NCBI RefSeq assembly: GCF_030408775.1
Contig: NZ_CP047210.1
Coordinates: 248,001 to 312,000 of the forward strand
Source: Corynebacterium fournieri
Lineage (GTDB): Bacteria; Actinomycetota; Actinomycetes; Mycobacteriales; Mycobacteriaceae
Length of the DNA: 64,000 nt
Direction: 5' to 3'
Below the pieces are notes generated by a model that saw nothing but the letters and a program-made list of their open reading frames with translations, searched no databases and was not told the DNA's origin. Made by a program: the position numbers and the translations under genes. The first letter of the stretch is position 1, and every line of letters begins with the position of its first letter. Positions 17,630 to 26,958 of this stretch are shown here, piece by piece.

Positions 17630-18949
17630 ATGACTGCGGAAAAGCCGACTTCAGCTAATACCCAGCGCTCCCGCGAGCTGTTCGAGCGGGCGCAGAAAAC
17701 CACCCCTGGCGGCGTGAACTCGCCGGTGCGCGGCTTCGGCTCTGTGGGCGGGCAGACCCGCTTCATCCAGAGCGCGCACGGTTCCCAGCTCATCGACGTC
17801 GACGGCAACTCCTACGTCGACCTGGTTTGCTCCTGGGGCCCGATGGTGCACGGCAACGCGCACCCGAAGATTGTGGAGGCCGTGCAGAACGCGCTGCACA
17901 ACGGTTTGAGCTTCGGCGCGCCGACGGAGGCGGAGATCGCCATCGCCGAGCACATCGTGGAGCGCACCTCGGTGGAGGAGGTGCGCATGGTCAACTCCGG
18001 CACGGAGGCCACCATGTCGGCCGTGCGCCTGGCGCGCGGGTTTACGGGCCGGCCGAAGATTCTCAAGTTCGAGGGCTGCTACCACGGGCACGTGGACGCG
18101 CTGCTGGCCAGCGCGGGTTCGGGTCTTGCCACGTTCTCCCTGCCGGATTCCCCGGGCGTGACCGGCGCGCAGGCGAAGGACACGATCGTGGTGCCGTACA
18201 ACGACCTGCAGGCGGTGGAGCGCGCCTTCCGTGAAAACGAGGGCGAGATCGCGGCGGTTATCACCGAGGCGGCGGCGGGCAACATGGGCACCGTCGCCCC
18301 GCAGAACGACTTCAACGCGCGCCTGAAGGAGCTGGCGCACATGAACGGCGCGCTGCTGATCCTCGACGAGGTGATGACGGGCTTCCGCACTTCCTACGCC
18401 GGCTGGTACGGCGTGGACCACGTCGCGGGCGATCTGACCACGTTTGGCAAGGTCGTCTCGGGCGGTTTGCCGGCTGCGGCGTTCGGCGGCCACCGCGACA
18501 TCATGGAGTACCTCGCGCCCAACGGCCCCGTCTACCAGGCGGGCACCCTGTCCGGTAACCCGGTGGCGATGGCGTCGGGCCTGGCCTCGCTGGAGTTGGC
18601 CACCGAGAGCATCTACCCCACGCTCAACCGCAATGCGGACACGCTCGAGCGTTTGCTAAGCGACGCCCTGACGGCCGAAGGCGTCGCCCACCACATCCAG
18701 CGCGCCGCGACGATGCTTTCTATCCGGTTCGCCGAGGGCGAGGGCCACAACTTCGCGGACATGCAGGCCGCCGAGACGTTCCGCTACGCCCCGTTCTTCC
18801 ACGCCCTGCTGGACGCGGGCGTCTACGCCCCGCCGAGCGCGTTTGAGACCTGGTTCGTCTCCACCGCGTTGACGGAGGAGGACTTCGGCCGCATCGAGGA
18901 TGCGTTGCGCGGCGCAGCGAAGGCCGCTGCGGCGGCGCAGCCCGAGTAG
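17630..18949 (+). CDS. hemL: glutamate-1-semialdehyde 2,1-aminomutase
   Basis: 439 residues. A PLP enzyme that converts glutamate-1-semialdehyde to 5-aminolevulinate, the second step of the C5 pathway. Signatures: [39 protein letters not shown], and [10 protein letters not shown] with the PLP-binding Lys. No Shine-Dalgarno is seen; TAGGAT at 17616-17621 is 8 nt from the ATG, so the mRNA is probably leaderless. With hemA it supplies all aminolevulinate; no ALA synthase is seen. Confidence 0.97.
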   Translation: MTAEKPTSANTQRSRELFERAQKTTPGGVNSPVRGFGSVGGQTRFIQSAHGSQLIDVDGNSYVDLVCSWGPMVHGNAHPKIVEAVQNALHNGLSFGAPTEAEIAIAEHIVERTSVEEVRMVNSGTEATMSAVRLARGFTGRPKILKFEGCYHGHVDALLASAGSGLATFSLPDSPGVTGAQAKDTIVVPYNDLQAVERAFRENEGEIAAVITEAAAGNMGTVAPQNDFNARLKELAHMNGALLILDEVMTGFRTSYAGWYGVDHVAGDLTTFGKVVSGGLPAAAFGGHRDIMEYLAPNGPVYQAGTLSGNPVAMASGLASLELATESIYPTLNRNADTLERLLSDALTAEGVAHHIQRAATMLSIRFAEGEGHNFADMQAAETFRYAPFFHALLDAGVYAPPSAFETWFVSTALTEEDFGRIEDALRGAAKAAAAAQPE

Positions 18950-18964
18950 GGGAGGCGGGCACGC

Positions 18965-19567
18965 ATGACTCGCACGACGGTCCACCTCGTGCGCCACGGT
19001 GAGGTGTACAACCCGAAGAAGATCCTCTACGGGCGCATGCCGGGCTACCACTTGTCGTCCCGCGGCAACTCCATGGCGGTGGCCACCTCGAAGTTTTTCC
19101 GTGGTAAGGACGTGACGTACCTGGCGGCGAGTCCGCTGGTGCGCGCGCAGGAGACGGCGCGTCCGATTGCGGAGGTGACCGGCTGCGAGGTCGATACCCG
19201 CGACGACATCCTGGAGGCCGGCAACACCTTCGAGGGCCTGCGCACGAAGGGGTGGCGCTCCCAGTTGGTTAACCCGATCCGGTGGCGGCACATGACCAAC
19301 CCGCTGGAGCCGAGCTGGGGCGAGCCCTACCAGGAGATCTTCGAGCGGATGTGGTCCGCGGTGGCCGACGCGCGCGGCAAGGCGGAGAGCCACGAAGCGG
19401 TGCTGGTGAGCCACCAGCTGCCGATTGTCATGGTGCAGCGCCACCTGCAGGGCAAACGCTTGGCGCACGCGAGCCGCAACTGCGACTTGGCCAGCGTGAC
19501 CTCACTTGTGTTTGACGGCGACAGTGTTGTTGACTGGGCCTACAACACCCCAGCCCAGCACATTTGA
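18965..19567 (+). CDS. histidine phosphatase family protein (phosphoglycerate mutase-like)
   Basis: 200 residues. The N-terminal VHLVRHGEVYNP contains the RHG catalytic His motif and ASPLVRAQETARPI the second phosphate pocket; LVSHQLPIVM supplies the second His. It lies 15 nt after hemL and just before the thioredoxin-like lipoprotein, a conserved corynebacterial order. Often annotated GpmB, but whether it acts on phosphoglycerate or another phosphoester is not known. Confidence 0.88.
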   Translation: MTRTTVHLVRHGEVYNPKKILYGRMPGYHLSSRGNSMAVATSKFFRGKDVTYLAASPLVRAQETARPIAEVTGCEVDTRDDILEAGNTFEGLRTKGWRSQLVNPIRWRHMTNPLEPSWGEPYQEIFERMWSAVADARGKAESHEAVLVSHQLPIVMVQRHLQGKRLAHASRNCDLASVTSLVFDGDSVVDWAYNTPAQHI

Positions 19568-19580
19568 GAGGCGACACTGC

Positions 19581-20153
19581 ATGCGAAAGCTCATTGCCGC
19601 GCCGCTTTTAGCGGTCGCGCTTACGTTGGCTGCCTGCTCCGGTCCCGATACCGGCGGCAACTTCGCCTTCCACTCGCCGGGCGGGCAGACGGAGATCTTT
19701 TACGACGAAGCGGACCGCAAGCCGCTGGCCGGTTTCGAGGGCGAGTCCCTGATGGACGACGGCGAGACCATCCGCCTGAGCGATTTCGACGGCGAGATCG
19801 TGGTGCTCAACGCGTGGGGGCAGTGGTGCGCGCCGTGCCGCGCTGAGGTGGACGACTTGCAGCAGACCCACGAGCACCTGCAGGCGAAAAACGCCGGCAC
19901 CGTGCTGGGCATCAACGTGCGCGACCCGAACCCGCAGATCGCCCGCGACTTCCTCACGGACAACGGCGTGACCTACCCGTCCATCTACGACCCGCCGTTT
20001 AAGACCGCGGCCAGCCTGGGCGGCGTGCCCAGCTCCGTGATTCCCACCACGATCGTGCTGGACAAGCAGCACCGCCCGGCGGCGGTGTTCCTCCGTGAGA
20101 TCACCGCGGACGATCTGTTGGAGGTCGTCGACCGTCTCGCTGAGGAGGCCTAG
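19581..20153 (+). CDS. TlpA/ResA-like thioredoxin lipoprotein
   Basis: 190 residues from the ATG at 19581, with GAGAGG at 19565-19570. A lipoprotein signal peptide ends in LTLAAC, so the mature protein is lipid-anchored outside the membrane. The thioredoxin fold has the active site WGQWCAPCRAE (CxxC) and a cis-Pro at SVIPTTIVL. With CcdA next door it probably keeps apocytochrome c haem-site cysteines reduced. Its stop is directly followed by the ccdA GTG. Confidence 0.92.
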   Translation: MRKLIAAPLLAVALTLAACSGPDTGGNFAFHSPGGQTEIFYDEADRKPLAGFEGESLMDDGETIRLSDFDGEIVVLNAWGQWCAPCRAEVDDLQQTHEHLQAKNAGTVLGINVRDPNPQIARDFLTDNGVTYPSIYDPPFKTAASLGGVPSSVIPTTIVLDKQHRPAAVFLREITADDLLEVVDRLAEEA

Positions 20154-20927
20154 GTGGGCTTTGCCGATCTTGTCGCCGACGGGCCGCTGCTGCTCGGCCT
20201 GCTCGCCGCCGCGGTTGCCGGGTTAGTCTCCTTCGCCTCGCCGTGCGTGATCCCGCTCGTGCCGGGCTACATCTCGTATCTCACCGGTGTGGTCGGGGGC
20301 GAGATGACGCTTGACCAGGACGGGCCCCGCGTGTCCCGCAAACACTGGGCAGTTGCCGGAGCCGCCTTGCTGTTCATCGCCGGTTTTACCGTCGTGTTCC
20401 TGCTTGCCACCGTCACCGTGTTCGGCGCGGTCAGCGCCATCGCACTGAATGCGCAAACGCTCACCCGCATAGGCGGGGTGGTCACCATCCTTATGGGCCT
20501 GGTGTTCATGGGTGCCGTGCCCGCGCTGCAAAAAGACACCCGCATGAGCCCGAAGAAGTGGACGACCATTGTGGGCGCGCCGCTGCTCGGCGGGATCTTT
20601 GCGCTCGGCTGGACACCGTGCCTGGGGCCCACGCTGGCCGCCATCATGTCGGTGTCCGTGGGCACCCAGGGCTTCACCGCGGCGCGCGGCGTGCTGCTGG
20701 TCGTCGCGTACTGCGTCGGGCTGGGCTTGCCGTTTCTGCTTGTCGCGTTCGGCTCTTCGAAGGCCGTGCGCAGCATCGACGTTTTGCGGCGACACTCCCG
20801 CGCCATCCAGATCGCCGGCGGTGTCGCCATGATCGTCGTCGGCATCATGCTGCTCACCGGCGCCTGGGAAGTGTTTATCGGTTGGTCGCGCCAACTCGTT
20901 TTTGGATTCGGAGGGACGATCATCTAA
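20154..20927 (+). CDS. ccdA: cytochrome c biogenesis protein CcdA
   Basis: 257 residues from a GTG that abuts the upstream TAG. About six transmembrane helices; the redox cysteines lie in FASPCVIPLVPGY and LGWTPCLGPTLA, the CcdA/DsbD signatures. It carries electrons from cytoplasmic thioredoxin across the membrane to the lipoprotein thioredoxin encoded just before. The resB ATG follows its TAA directly. Confidence 0.95.
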   Translation: MGFADLVADGPLLLGLLAAAVAGLVSFASPCVIPLVPGYISYLTGVVGGEMTLDQDGPRVSRKHWAVAGAALLFIAGFTVVFLLATVTVFGAVSAIALNAQTLTRIGGVVTILMGLVFMGAVPALQKDTRMSPKKWTTIVGAPLLGGIFALGWTPCLGPTLAAIMSVSVGTQGFTAARGVLLVVAYCVGLGLPFLLVAFGSSKAVRSIDVLRRHSRAIQIAGGVAMIVVGIMLLTGAWEVFIGWSRQLVFGFGGTII

Positions 20928-22589
20928 ATGCGCACCGCTTCGACTTGGCTGAAAAAGGCGTGGCACTGGCTCACCAGCATGCGCACCGCCTTGATGCTGC
21001 TGTTCGTGCTGGCCGTGGCGTCCATCCCGGGCGCATTGTTGCCGCAGCGCACCGTGTCGTCCTCGCTGGTGGACGACTACCTCAAGGCCAACCCCACCAC
21101 CGGCCCGATCTACGACAAGCTGCAGCTTTTCGACGTCTTCCAGTCCACGTGGTTCCTCGCCATCATCGTGCTTCTGACCATCTCCCTGGTCGGCTGCATC
21201 ATCCCGCGCTCCATCGACCACTGGCGCGCCTACACCGCCAAGCCGACCCGTGCGCCGAAGTACTTAGGCCGCATGCCGCACCACGTGGAAGGCACGGTGG
21301 AGGGTGCGCCGGAGGACGTCGAGAAGCGGCTGCGCGCGCAGCTGAAGCGCTGGCATGTGGCCACCTACGAGCCGGACGAGGACCGCGCCGGGGCGTACTC
21401 CATTTCGGCGGAGCGCGGATACACGCGCGAGCTGATGAACCTGATCTTCCACATCGGCATCGTCGCGATGATCCTGACGTTCATCGCCGGCCGCATGGTC
21501 TTTTACGAAGGTCAAGCCATCGTGGTGACCAACTCCAAGGCTGAATCGGCGGTGCCGGTGGAGCAGTCCCGCGTGTTCTGCAACACCTCCCCGGCCAACT
21601 TCGATGTCTTCCGCGCCGGACCGCTTTTCGACGGCACCGGCCTGACCCCCTTCTGCTTCGAGGCACAGAACTTCCAGGCCACCTACCTCAACAACGGCCA
21701 GGCCAGCGAGTTCTCCTCCGACATCACCTACACCGACGACATTTCCACCCCGCAAGATCAGTGGAAGCCGACGAGCCTGTCGGTCAACCATCCGCTGCGC
21801 ATCAACGGCGACCGCGTCTACCTGCAAGGCCACGGTTTCGCCCCGCAGGTGACCATCACCTGGCCGAACGGGGAAACCCGCACGCAGATGGTGCAGTTTC
21901 GCCCCACCGACGTGTTTTCCTTCCTCTCTTCCGGCGTGATGCGCTTCGACCCGCCAGCCGGCATGTACCCGGACTTGGCGGAGCGGCGCAAGCACCAGAT
22001 CGCCGTGGAGGGCAACTTCGCGCCCACCGCCCGCTGGACCGGTCTTAACGGCGACCAGCTGCAGTCCGACTTCCCCGCCATGGATGACCCGGCGATCTCC
22101 GCGGATGTCTACGTCGGCGACGCCGGCCTGGACACCGGCCGCCCGCAAAACATCTTCGTGCTGGACCAGTCCCTGGTGGCGGACGGGCGGCTGCAAAAGG
22201 TCAGCCGCGTGGGGCTCACCCCCGGCTCCGAAGCGACCGTGGACACCGGCGACGGCGAGGTCAAGGTGCGCTTCGATGGCGCCGCCGAGTACGCCAACTA
22301 CCAGATCTCCCGTGATCCGACGCAGGTGGCCGCGCTGCTGTCGTCTGTGGTGATGCTGCTCGCGCTCGCCGGATCGCTGGCGATTAAGCGCCGCCGCATC
22401 TGGGTGCGCCTACGTCCTCGTTCCTCGGACGTAGGGGAAGAAGTCACCCAAGTGGAGATCGCGGGGTTGGCGCGCACCGACCGCGCCGGATGGGGCCGCG
22501 AATTCGACAACATCGCCGCCGCGATCCTCGGCGCCGAACACTCCGACGAGGACGGCGAAGAGGGGGAGTTCGACCCCTATGACCTTTGA
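20928..22589 (+). CDS. resB: cytochrome c biogenesis protein ResB
   Basis: 553 residues. Three N-terminal helices (such as RTALMLLFVLAVASIPGALL), a large extracytoplasmic domain of about 300 residues, and a C-terminal helix near VAALLSSVVMLLALAGSLAI match ResB/Ccs1, one half of the System II heme-handling synthase. The C-terminal cytoplasmic tail is acidic. Translationally coupled to ccdA. Confidence 0.95.
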   Translation: MRTASTWLKKAWHWLTSMRTALMLLFVLAVASIPGALLPQRTVSSSLVDDYLKANPTTGPIYDKLQLFDVFQSTWFLAIIVLLTISLVGCIIPRSIDHWRAYTAKPTRAPKYLGRMPHHVEGTVEGAPEDVEKRLRAQLKRWHVATYEPDEDRAGAYSISAERGYTRELMNLIFHIGIVAMILTFIAGRMVFYEGQAIVVTNSKAESAVPVEQSRVFCNTSPANFDVFRAGPLFDGTGLTPFCFEAQNFQATYLNNGQASEFSSDITYTDDISTPQDQWKPTSLSVNHPLRINGDRVYLQGHGFAPQVTITWPNGETRTQMVQFRPTDVFSFLSSGVMRFDPPAGMYPDLAERRKHQIAVEGNFAPTARWTGLNGDQLQSDFPAMDDPAISADVYVGDAGLDTGRPQNIFVLDQSLVADGRLQKVSRVGLTPGSEATVDTGDGEVKVRFDGAAEYANYQISRDPTQVAALLSSVVMLLALAGSLAIKRRRIWVRLRPRSSDVGEEVTQVEIAGLARTDRAGWGREFDNIAAAILGAEHSDEDGEEGEFDPYDL

Positions 22590-22620
22590 TAACGCCTGCT
22601 AGTGGAGTAGGTTAAGGGCC

Positions 22621-23625
22621 ATGCTTGTGAACACCACCATGGCGGAGATGTCTGACCTGACATTCCGCACCGCTTTCATCGTCTACATCGTGGCGCTGAT
22701 CATGGCGTTCATCTACTACGGCCGCGTCAACAGCGTCATCGAGGCGCGACGCGAAGCCCTGGCCGCGCAGAAGGCCAATGCCGAGCAGAAGGTGCTGGTT
22801 GGCGCGGGCGGGCCGGAGGTCGTGGAGAAGCAGCCGCTCGACAACGACACCGAGGCGCGCATCGCCAACGCCCGCAAATGGGCCGGTATGACTCAGGCGC
22901 TGATCTGGGTCGGCGTGGCGCTGCACCTGGTGGCGTTTGTCACCCGCGGCCTGGCCGCGAACCGCTTCCCGCTGGGCAACCTGTACGAATACATCCTGTT
23001 CATGACCGCCGTGATCATGGTCGTCGCCGCCGTGGTGGTGCAGCGCAAAGGCTGGCACACCGTGTGGCCGTGGCTGCTGTTTCCCATGGTCATCGCCATG
23101 TTCTTGAACTCCACGGTGTTCCACATGCAGGCCGCGCCCGTCGTGCCGGCGCTGCAGTCCTACTGGCTGCCGGTGCACGTCTCCTCCGTGTCCATCGGTG
23201 CGTCCATCGGCCTGGTTTCCGGCGCGTTCACCCTGCTGTACCTGCTGCGCATGCGGCAGCCGCGCGGCAGCGAACACGGCTTCTTCGGCGCCATCGCGCG
23301 CCCCTTGCCGGACGCGAAGACGCTGGACCAGATTGCGTACAAAACCGCTGTGGTGACGCTGCCGCTGTTCGGCATCGGCATTGTCTTCGGCGCCATCTGG
23401 GCCGAGGTGGCCTGGGGCCGCTTCTGGGGCTGGGATGCCAAGGAGACCGTCTCCATGATCACCTGGATCCTCTACGCCGCCTACCTCCACGCCCGCGCCA
23501 CCGCCGGCTGGAAGTCCACCGCGGCGGCCTGGATCAACGTCTTCGCCATGGCCATGACCGTGTTCAACATGACTTTCGTGAACACCGTGATCGCCGGCCT
23601 CCACTCCTACGCGGGGCTGAACTAG
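22621..23625 (+). CDS. ccsB: cytochrome c biogenesis protein CcsB (CcsA family)
   Basis: 334 residues, eight or so helices. The heme-binding WWD region reads WGRFWGWDAKETVSMITW, and flanking conserved His residues are present (for example VFHMQAAP and PVHVSS). With ResB it exports heme and ligates it to apocytochrome c. Start could be ATG 22621 or GTG 22627, both behind GGAG (22604-22607) or AAGGG (22614-22618). Its TAG shares a base with the galE GTG. Confidence 0.93.
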   Translation: MLVNTTMAEMSDLTFRTAFIVYIVALIMAFIYYGRVNSVIEARREALAAQKANAEQKVLVGAGGPEVVEKQPLDNDTEARIANARKWAGMTQALIWVGVALHLVAFVTRGLAANRFPLGNLYEYILFMTAVIMVVAAVVVQRKGWHTVWPWLLFPMVIAMFLNSTVFHMQAAPVVPALQSYWLPVHVSSVSIGASIGLVSGAFTLLYLLRMRQPRGSEHGFFGAIARPLPDAKTLDQIAYKTAVVTLPLFGIGIVFGAIWAEVAWGRFWGWDAKETVSMITWILYAAYLHARATAGWKSTAAAWINVFAMAMTVFNMTFVNTVIAGLHSYAGLN

Positions 23626-24626
23626 TGAAAGTACTGATCACCGGCGGCGCCGGATACATCGGGTCCACCATCGCCTCCTGCTGCGCCGACGCGGGCATCA
23701 CGCCTGTGATTCTGGACGATTTCTCCACCGGGCTGCGCACCTTCGGCCGCCGCTTCGACTGCTACGAAGGTGACATCGCCGACGTGGCGCTGCTCGAGCG
23801 GGTACTCACCGAGCACCCCGACATCGACGCCGTCATCCACTGCGCAGCCAAAATCGTCGTGCCCGAGTCGGTGGCGCAGCCGCTGGCCTACTACGACAAC
23901 AACGTGGGCAAAGCGATCACGCTGCTGCAAACGCTGGAGCGCTTCGGCGTGCGCCGCTTCGTGCTGTCCTCCACCGCCTCCGTGTACGAGCCGGGGCCGG
24001 ACTACATGGTCGACGAAACCAGCGCGGTGAACCCCCAGAGTCCTTACGCGGCGTCGAAGTGGCTGCTCGAGCGCGTCCTGGCGGACGAAGCCGCCACGGG
24101 CCGCATGAGCGCTGTCGCGCTGCGCTACTTCAACCCCATCGGGGCGGACCCGCAGCTGCGCACCGGGCTGCAAAACCCGGCGCCCTCCCACGCGCTGGGC
24201 AAGATGATCTCCGCCCACGAGGCAGGTCAAGCGTTCACCGTCACCGGCGTGGACTGGCCCACTCGCGACGGCTCCGGCTTGCGCGACTACATCCACGTCT
24301 GGGACCTCGCCCGCGCCCACGTGGCAGTGCTGGAGCGCTTCGACGCGGCGGCGTCCGGCGGCTACGGGGTGATCAACCTCGGCACCGGCCAGGGCACGAC
24401 CGTCTTCGAGCTCGCCGAGGCGTTCGGGGAAGCCAGTGGCACGCCGCTTGAGGTTGTCACCGGCCCCGCCCGCCCCGGCGACGTGGTGGGCAGCGCCTCG
24501 CGCACCGACAAGGCCCGCGAAGTGCTGGGGTGGTCCCCGCAGCGCTCACTTGTCGAGGGGGTGCGCGACTCCCTCGCCTGGTCCCGCAAGCTGCCAGACG
24601 TCCTGGCCCAGGAGGCACGCCGATGA
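23625..24626 (+). CDS. galE: UDP-glucose 4-epimerase
   Basis: 333 residues from the GTG at 23625, chosen because VKVLITGGAGYIGSTIA is the true N-terminus; the frame is also open upstream but only as an antisense shadow of ccsB. Extended SDR family: GGAGYIG NAD motif, SSTASVYE, and SPYAASKW with the catalytic Tyr and Lys. Interconverts UDP-glucose and UDP-galactose, which corynebacteria need for arabinogalactan. One-base overlap with ccsB, 4-base overlap with the regulator that follows. Confidence 0.93.
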   Translation: MKVLITGGAGYIGSTIASCCADAGITPVILDDFSTGLRTFGRRFDCYEGDIADVALLERVLTEHPDIDAVIHCAAKIVVPESVAQPLAYYDNNVGKAITLLQTLERFGVRRFVLSSTASVYEPGPDYMVDETSAVNPQSPYAASKWLLERVLADEAATGRMSAVALRYFNPIGADPQLRTGLQNPAPSHALGKMISAHEAGQAFTVTGVDWPTRDGSGLRDYIHVWDLARAHVAVLERFDAAASGGYGVINLGTGQGTTVFELAEAFGEASGTPLEVVTGPARPGDVVGSASRTDKAREVLGWSPQRSLVEGVRDSLAWSRKLPDVLAQEARR

Positions 24627-24880
24627 GCGACGCCCACCACAAGCCCCGCAACAAGCAGGGCAAACCCGCCAGCGACGACCCGGTGCTCATCGCGCTGGGG
24701 GAGCAGATTGCCTCTCGACGCCGCACCTCCGGCCGCCTCCAACAAGACGTCGCCGACGCCGCTGGAGTCTCCCGCTCCACCCTGCACACCATCGAGCACG
24801 GCGGTGCCGGGGTGCGCTGGGAGAAGGTCATCGCCGTCGCCGAGGCCCTGGGGCTGCGGATGGTGTTCACCGAGAAGTAG
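24623..24880 (+). CDS. XRE-family helix-turn-helix regulator (HipB-like)
   Basis: 85 residues from the ATG at 24623, with AGGAGG at 24610-24615; ATGA overlap with galE. The HTH is RTSGRLQQDVADAAGVSRST followed by LHTIEHGGAGVRWEKVIAVA, then EALGLRMVF, very like HipB antitoxins. No HipA gene follows; the 150 nt to the IS element hold no recognisable coding sequence. It may be an orphan antitoxin-type regulator or a galE-operon regulator. Confidence 0.8.
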   Translation: MSDAHHKPRNKQGKPASDDPVLIALGEQIASRRRTSGRLQQDVADAAGVSRSTLHTIEHGGAGVRWEKVIAVAEALGLRMVFTEK

Positions 24881-25029
24881 GCGGCGCAGGTGTTGCAGCG
24901 CGCCCCGCGCGGGGTGCCGCTGCCGGATCGCGGCGGAATCTGTTGGCGGTCCGGCAAAACCCCAGGACGGCACAAACGTCCGCCGCAGCCAGTCCGGGCC
25001 CGCGCAGAATTGTTCACCCGCAGGGACGC

Positions 25030-25033
25030 TTGC
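25030..25033. repeat. target-site duplication, left copy
   Basis: TTGC immediately outside the left terminal repeat is repeated at 26813-26816 outside the right one. A 4-bp duplication fits the 3-5 bp usual for IS3-family elements. Confidence 0.7.
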
Positions 25034-25058
25034 GGGTCTGCGGACTTCCTGTGAACCA
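25034..25058. repeat. left terminal inverted repeat of the IS element
   Basis: Begins GGGTCTGCGGACTTCC and ends TGAACCA; all 25 bases are the reverse complement of 26788-26812. Confidence 0.92.
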
Positions 25059-25082
25059 CACTGGTGGCCGTTGTGTTGTTGG

Positions 25083-26126
25083 CTAGGTGGTTTTGGCTAT
25101 GTTTCGTTGTTTAGCCAGGGTTGTGTATTGCCCGTCTGGTCCGGTGGTGAGTCTGCCAAAGACGAACCAGTCCAGATAATCGTCAAGATACTTCATAAAC
25201 TCCTCGGTTGTGTGCTTTTCGGGGCGAATTCCACTGGCGTGAAGTTCGCGCTTGATGGTGCCGAAGAACCCTTCTACTCGGGCGTTGTCGCCGCTGTTGC
25301 CGAGCCGGGATAGGGACGGCACCATCAACCAGGCGTTATCGCACGGGTTCTCCTCTGTGCAATGTGTGCATTGTTGCCTGTCGTGACTGATATCAGTCAG
25401 TCGGTCAACCCAATCGATGTGGCGGTAGTGCCAGCCACGGTCGGTGTGCAGTTCGGGGCGTTGTCCTGGTTGTATTTGCTCGAGCCCAGCTTCAAGCATC
25501 GTGTTGGTCAGCAACGCCGCTGGTCGCGTTGCGCAGGTGTACGCGATGGGCATGTTGTCGTGGAAGTCGATCAGCGGGCTAAAAAAGACTTTGCCGTCAG
25601 CGCATTGAAACGCGGTGATGTCGGTGCCGAGTCTTTGATTTGGCGCATCGGCATAGAAATCGTGTACCAGATCCTTCCTGCCCGCCTGCCTGCGACGATG
25701 CGCCTGCGAACGATATCTTTGCGAGACGTGGGTGCCATTTTTGGTGACAGTGTCGATGTCTCCAACCAGACATCGATTTGCTGGGCGATGCGCAGTTTCG
25801 CCCTTGTACGAGCTGTAGCGCTTCGTGCGTTTCATCTTCGGCTGCAGGTGTTCTTCGCGCATGATCGTGCGAATCGATTTTTCCCCCAGCGACAGACCGT
25901 TCGCTTTGCACACTTCACTCACGCGGCGGTAGCCGTAGACCATGCGGTTGCCCTCACAGGCGGCGGTAACCATTGCCTTGGCCTGGCCTTTTCGGTCGAC
26001 TAGAGGGTGTTTTAACCGCTTGCATGCCGACTTGTAGGTGTTGTACTTCAATCCGTAGTAGGCGCAGCAACGCGTTACTTGGTATCCGACGTCCCGGAGT
26101 CGTCTGACAGCCGTAGCGACGACCAC
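25083..26126 (-). CDS. IS3-family transposase OrfB (DDE integrase domain)
   Basis: 347 residues from the first GTG, but translation most likely enters this frame by -1 frameshift from orfA at 26153-26159. It has the HTH_21 segment (VYGYRRVSEVCKANGLSLG) and an rve integrase core: Asp in LGTDITAF, Asp in LHTDRGWHY, Glu in DNARVEGFFGTIK. Compared with a typical IS3 OrfB there are inserts: a basic stretch around RYRSQAHRRRQAGRK and a Cys-rich CTHCTEENPC just before the catalytic Glu. Frame intact. Confidence 0.9.
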   Translation of the reverse strand: MVVATAVRRLRDVGYQVTRCCAYYGLKYNTYKSACKRLKHPLVDRKGQAKAMVTAACEGNRMVYGYRRVSEVCKANGLSLGEKSIRTIMREEHLQPKMKRTKRYSSYKGETAHRPANRCLVGDIDTVTKNGTHVSQRYRSQAHRRRQAGRKDLVHDFYADAPNQRLGTDITAFQCADGKVFFSPLIDFHDNMPIAYTCATRPAALLTNTMLEAGLEQIQPGQRPELHTDRGWHYRHIDWVDRLTDISHDRQQCTHCTEENPCDNAWLMVPSLSRLGNSGDNARVEGFFGTIKRELHASGIRPEKHTTEEFMKYLDDYLDWFVFGRLTTGPDGQYTTLAKQRNIAKTT

Positions 26127-26761
26127 GCTGTCGAGCGTCTCCGGGTTTGCGCTTTTCCCTCAGATTCCATCACCGCCTCAAACAGCGCTTTATCCGCCAG
26201 ACGCATAAACCGCTCTTGACGCAACAGGTCTTTGAGGGTCTCAACGTCATCCGGCAACGCTGCCTCATCAAACGGAGCTGTTGGCTGCTCATGGTTGCGT
26301 GAATATGCACTCTCATCGCGCGGGGCGCGTTGTGATTGACGTTGTGTTTCGGCCTTCTTGCGCTTGCGTTTTTGGGCTTCGTGGTGTTCTTTCACACGCG
26401 CCAGTGTCGCCTGTTCTATCTCCTGCGGTGTCATCCCACGCCGCGAACCCGCATCCGGAGCGAACTTGTGCGTCCACGCCGCCACGGAACTCGCAGCGAC
26501 CCGAAAACGCCATCCAATCTCGCGGGTGGATGCCGACGTTGTCACATTCGCCCGAACGACCTCAGCAATCAACTCGGCAGAACGCCAACCTTTATCGACC
26601 CCGCTGCCATGACGGGCGTTGCGTGCCCATCCCGAAATTGAAGCGGTAGAAGGAACAGACCTACATTCCTCCCGAATCAACTGCGCACGAACCTGCGAAG
26701 CAGCAAGCCCCTGCCCCGAAAGCTCAACGGCACGCTGCCGTACCTCCGGCGGATAACTCAT
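26075..26761 (-). CDS. IS3-family OrfA (helix-turn-helix protein)
   Basis: 228 residues from the ATG at 26761, long for an OrfA. It begins MSYPPEVRQRAVELSGQG, the usual IS3 HTH start, followed by a second HTH-like block (WRFRVAASSVAAWTHKF) and a Lys/Arg/Gln-rich coiled region. It overlaps orfB by about 50 nt. The ribosome would slip at the heptamer to make the OrfAB transposase, while unslipped OrfA ends at 26075 and usually acts as repressor. Confidence 0.88.
   Translation of the reverse strand: MSYPPEVRQRAVELSGQGLAASQVRAQLIREECRSVPSTASISGWARNARHGSGVDKGWRSAELIAEVVRANVTTSASTREIGWRFRVAASSVAAWTHKFAPDAGSRRGMTPQEIEQATLARVKEHHEAQKRKRKKAETQRQSQRAPRDESAYSRNHEQPTAPFDEAALPDDVETLKDLLRQERFMRLADKALFEAVMESEGKAQTRRRSTAWSSLRLSDDSGTSDTK
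26153..26159 (-). other. programmed -1 frameshift heptamer (G GGA AAA)
   Basis: On the minus strand the orfA codons GAG GGA AAA GCG contain the X XXY YYZ heptamer GGGAAAA. Slipping back one base continues GGG AAA AGC GCA AAC and joins the orfB frame, which is open from exactly this point because a TGA in that frame lies immediately upstream. Confidence 0.82.
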
Positions 26762-26787
26762 CCTCGAACTCCGATCCCGACGACCGA

Positions 26788-26812
26788 TGGTTCACAGGAA
26801 GTCCGCAGACCC
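26788..26812. repeat. right terminal inverted repeat of the IS element
   Basis: Perfect 25-bp partner of 25034-25058, flanked outside by TTGC at 26813-26816. Confidence 0.92.
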
Positions 26813-26958
26813 TTGCGATGAACTATTTTGCAGCCGGGTTTCCTCGACCTGGGGAAATGCAGCCTATGCGTCCGTCCAACTGTAAGAAAATTCACGAGCA
26901 GGGTCGGGTCTGTGAACTTTTCCGCACTCGGCCGCTCAAACCGCCGAGCCGGGCGATC

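Larger units (their letters stand above)
25034..26812 (-). mobile_element. complete IS3-family insertion sequence, 1779 bp
   Basis: The element is bounded by perfect 25-bp terminal inverted repeats (25034-25058 and 26788-26812) and a TTGC duplication. It carries two overlapping minus-strand frames, orfA and orfB, with a canonical slippery heptamer, so both frames look intact and the element may be active. It is longer than most IS3 members because orfA is long and orfB contains inserts. It landed downstream of the galE/XRE pair and interrupts no recognisable gene. Confidence 0.92.

Noticed and set aside
26906-26919. GGGTCTGTGAACTT, similar to the IS terminal repeat
   Set aside because: 12 of 14 positions match the repeat start, but the similarity stops there and no partner end exists.
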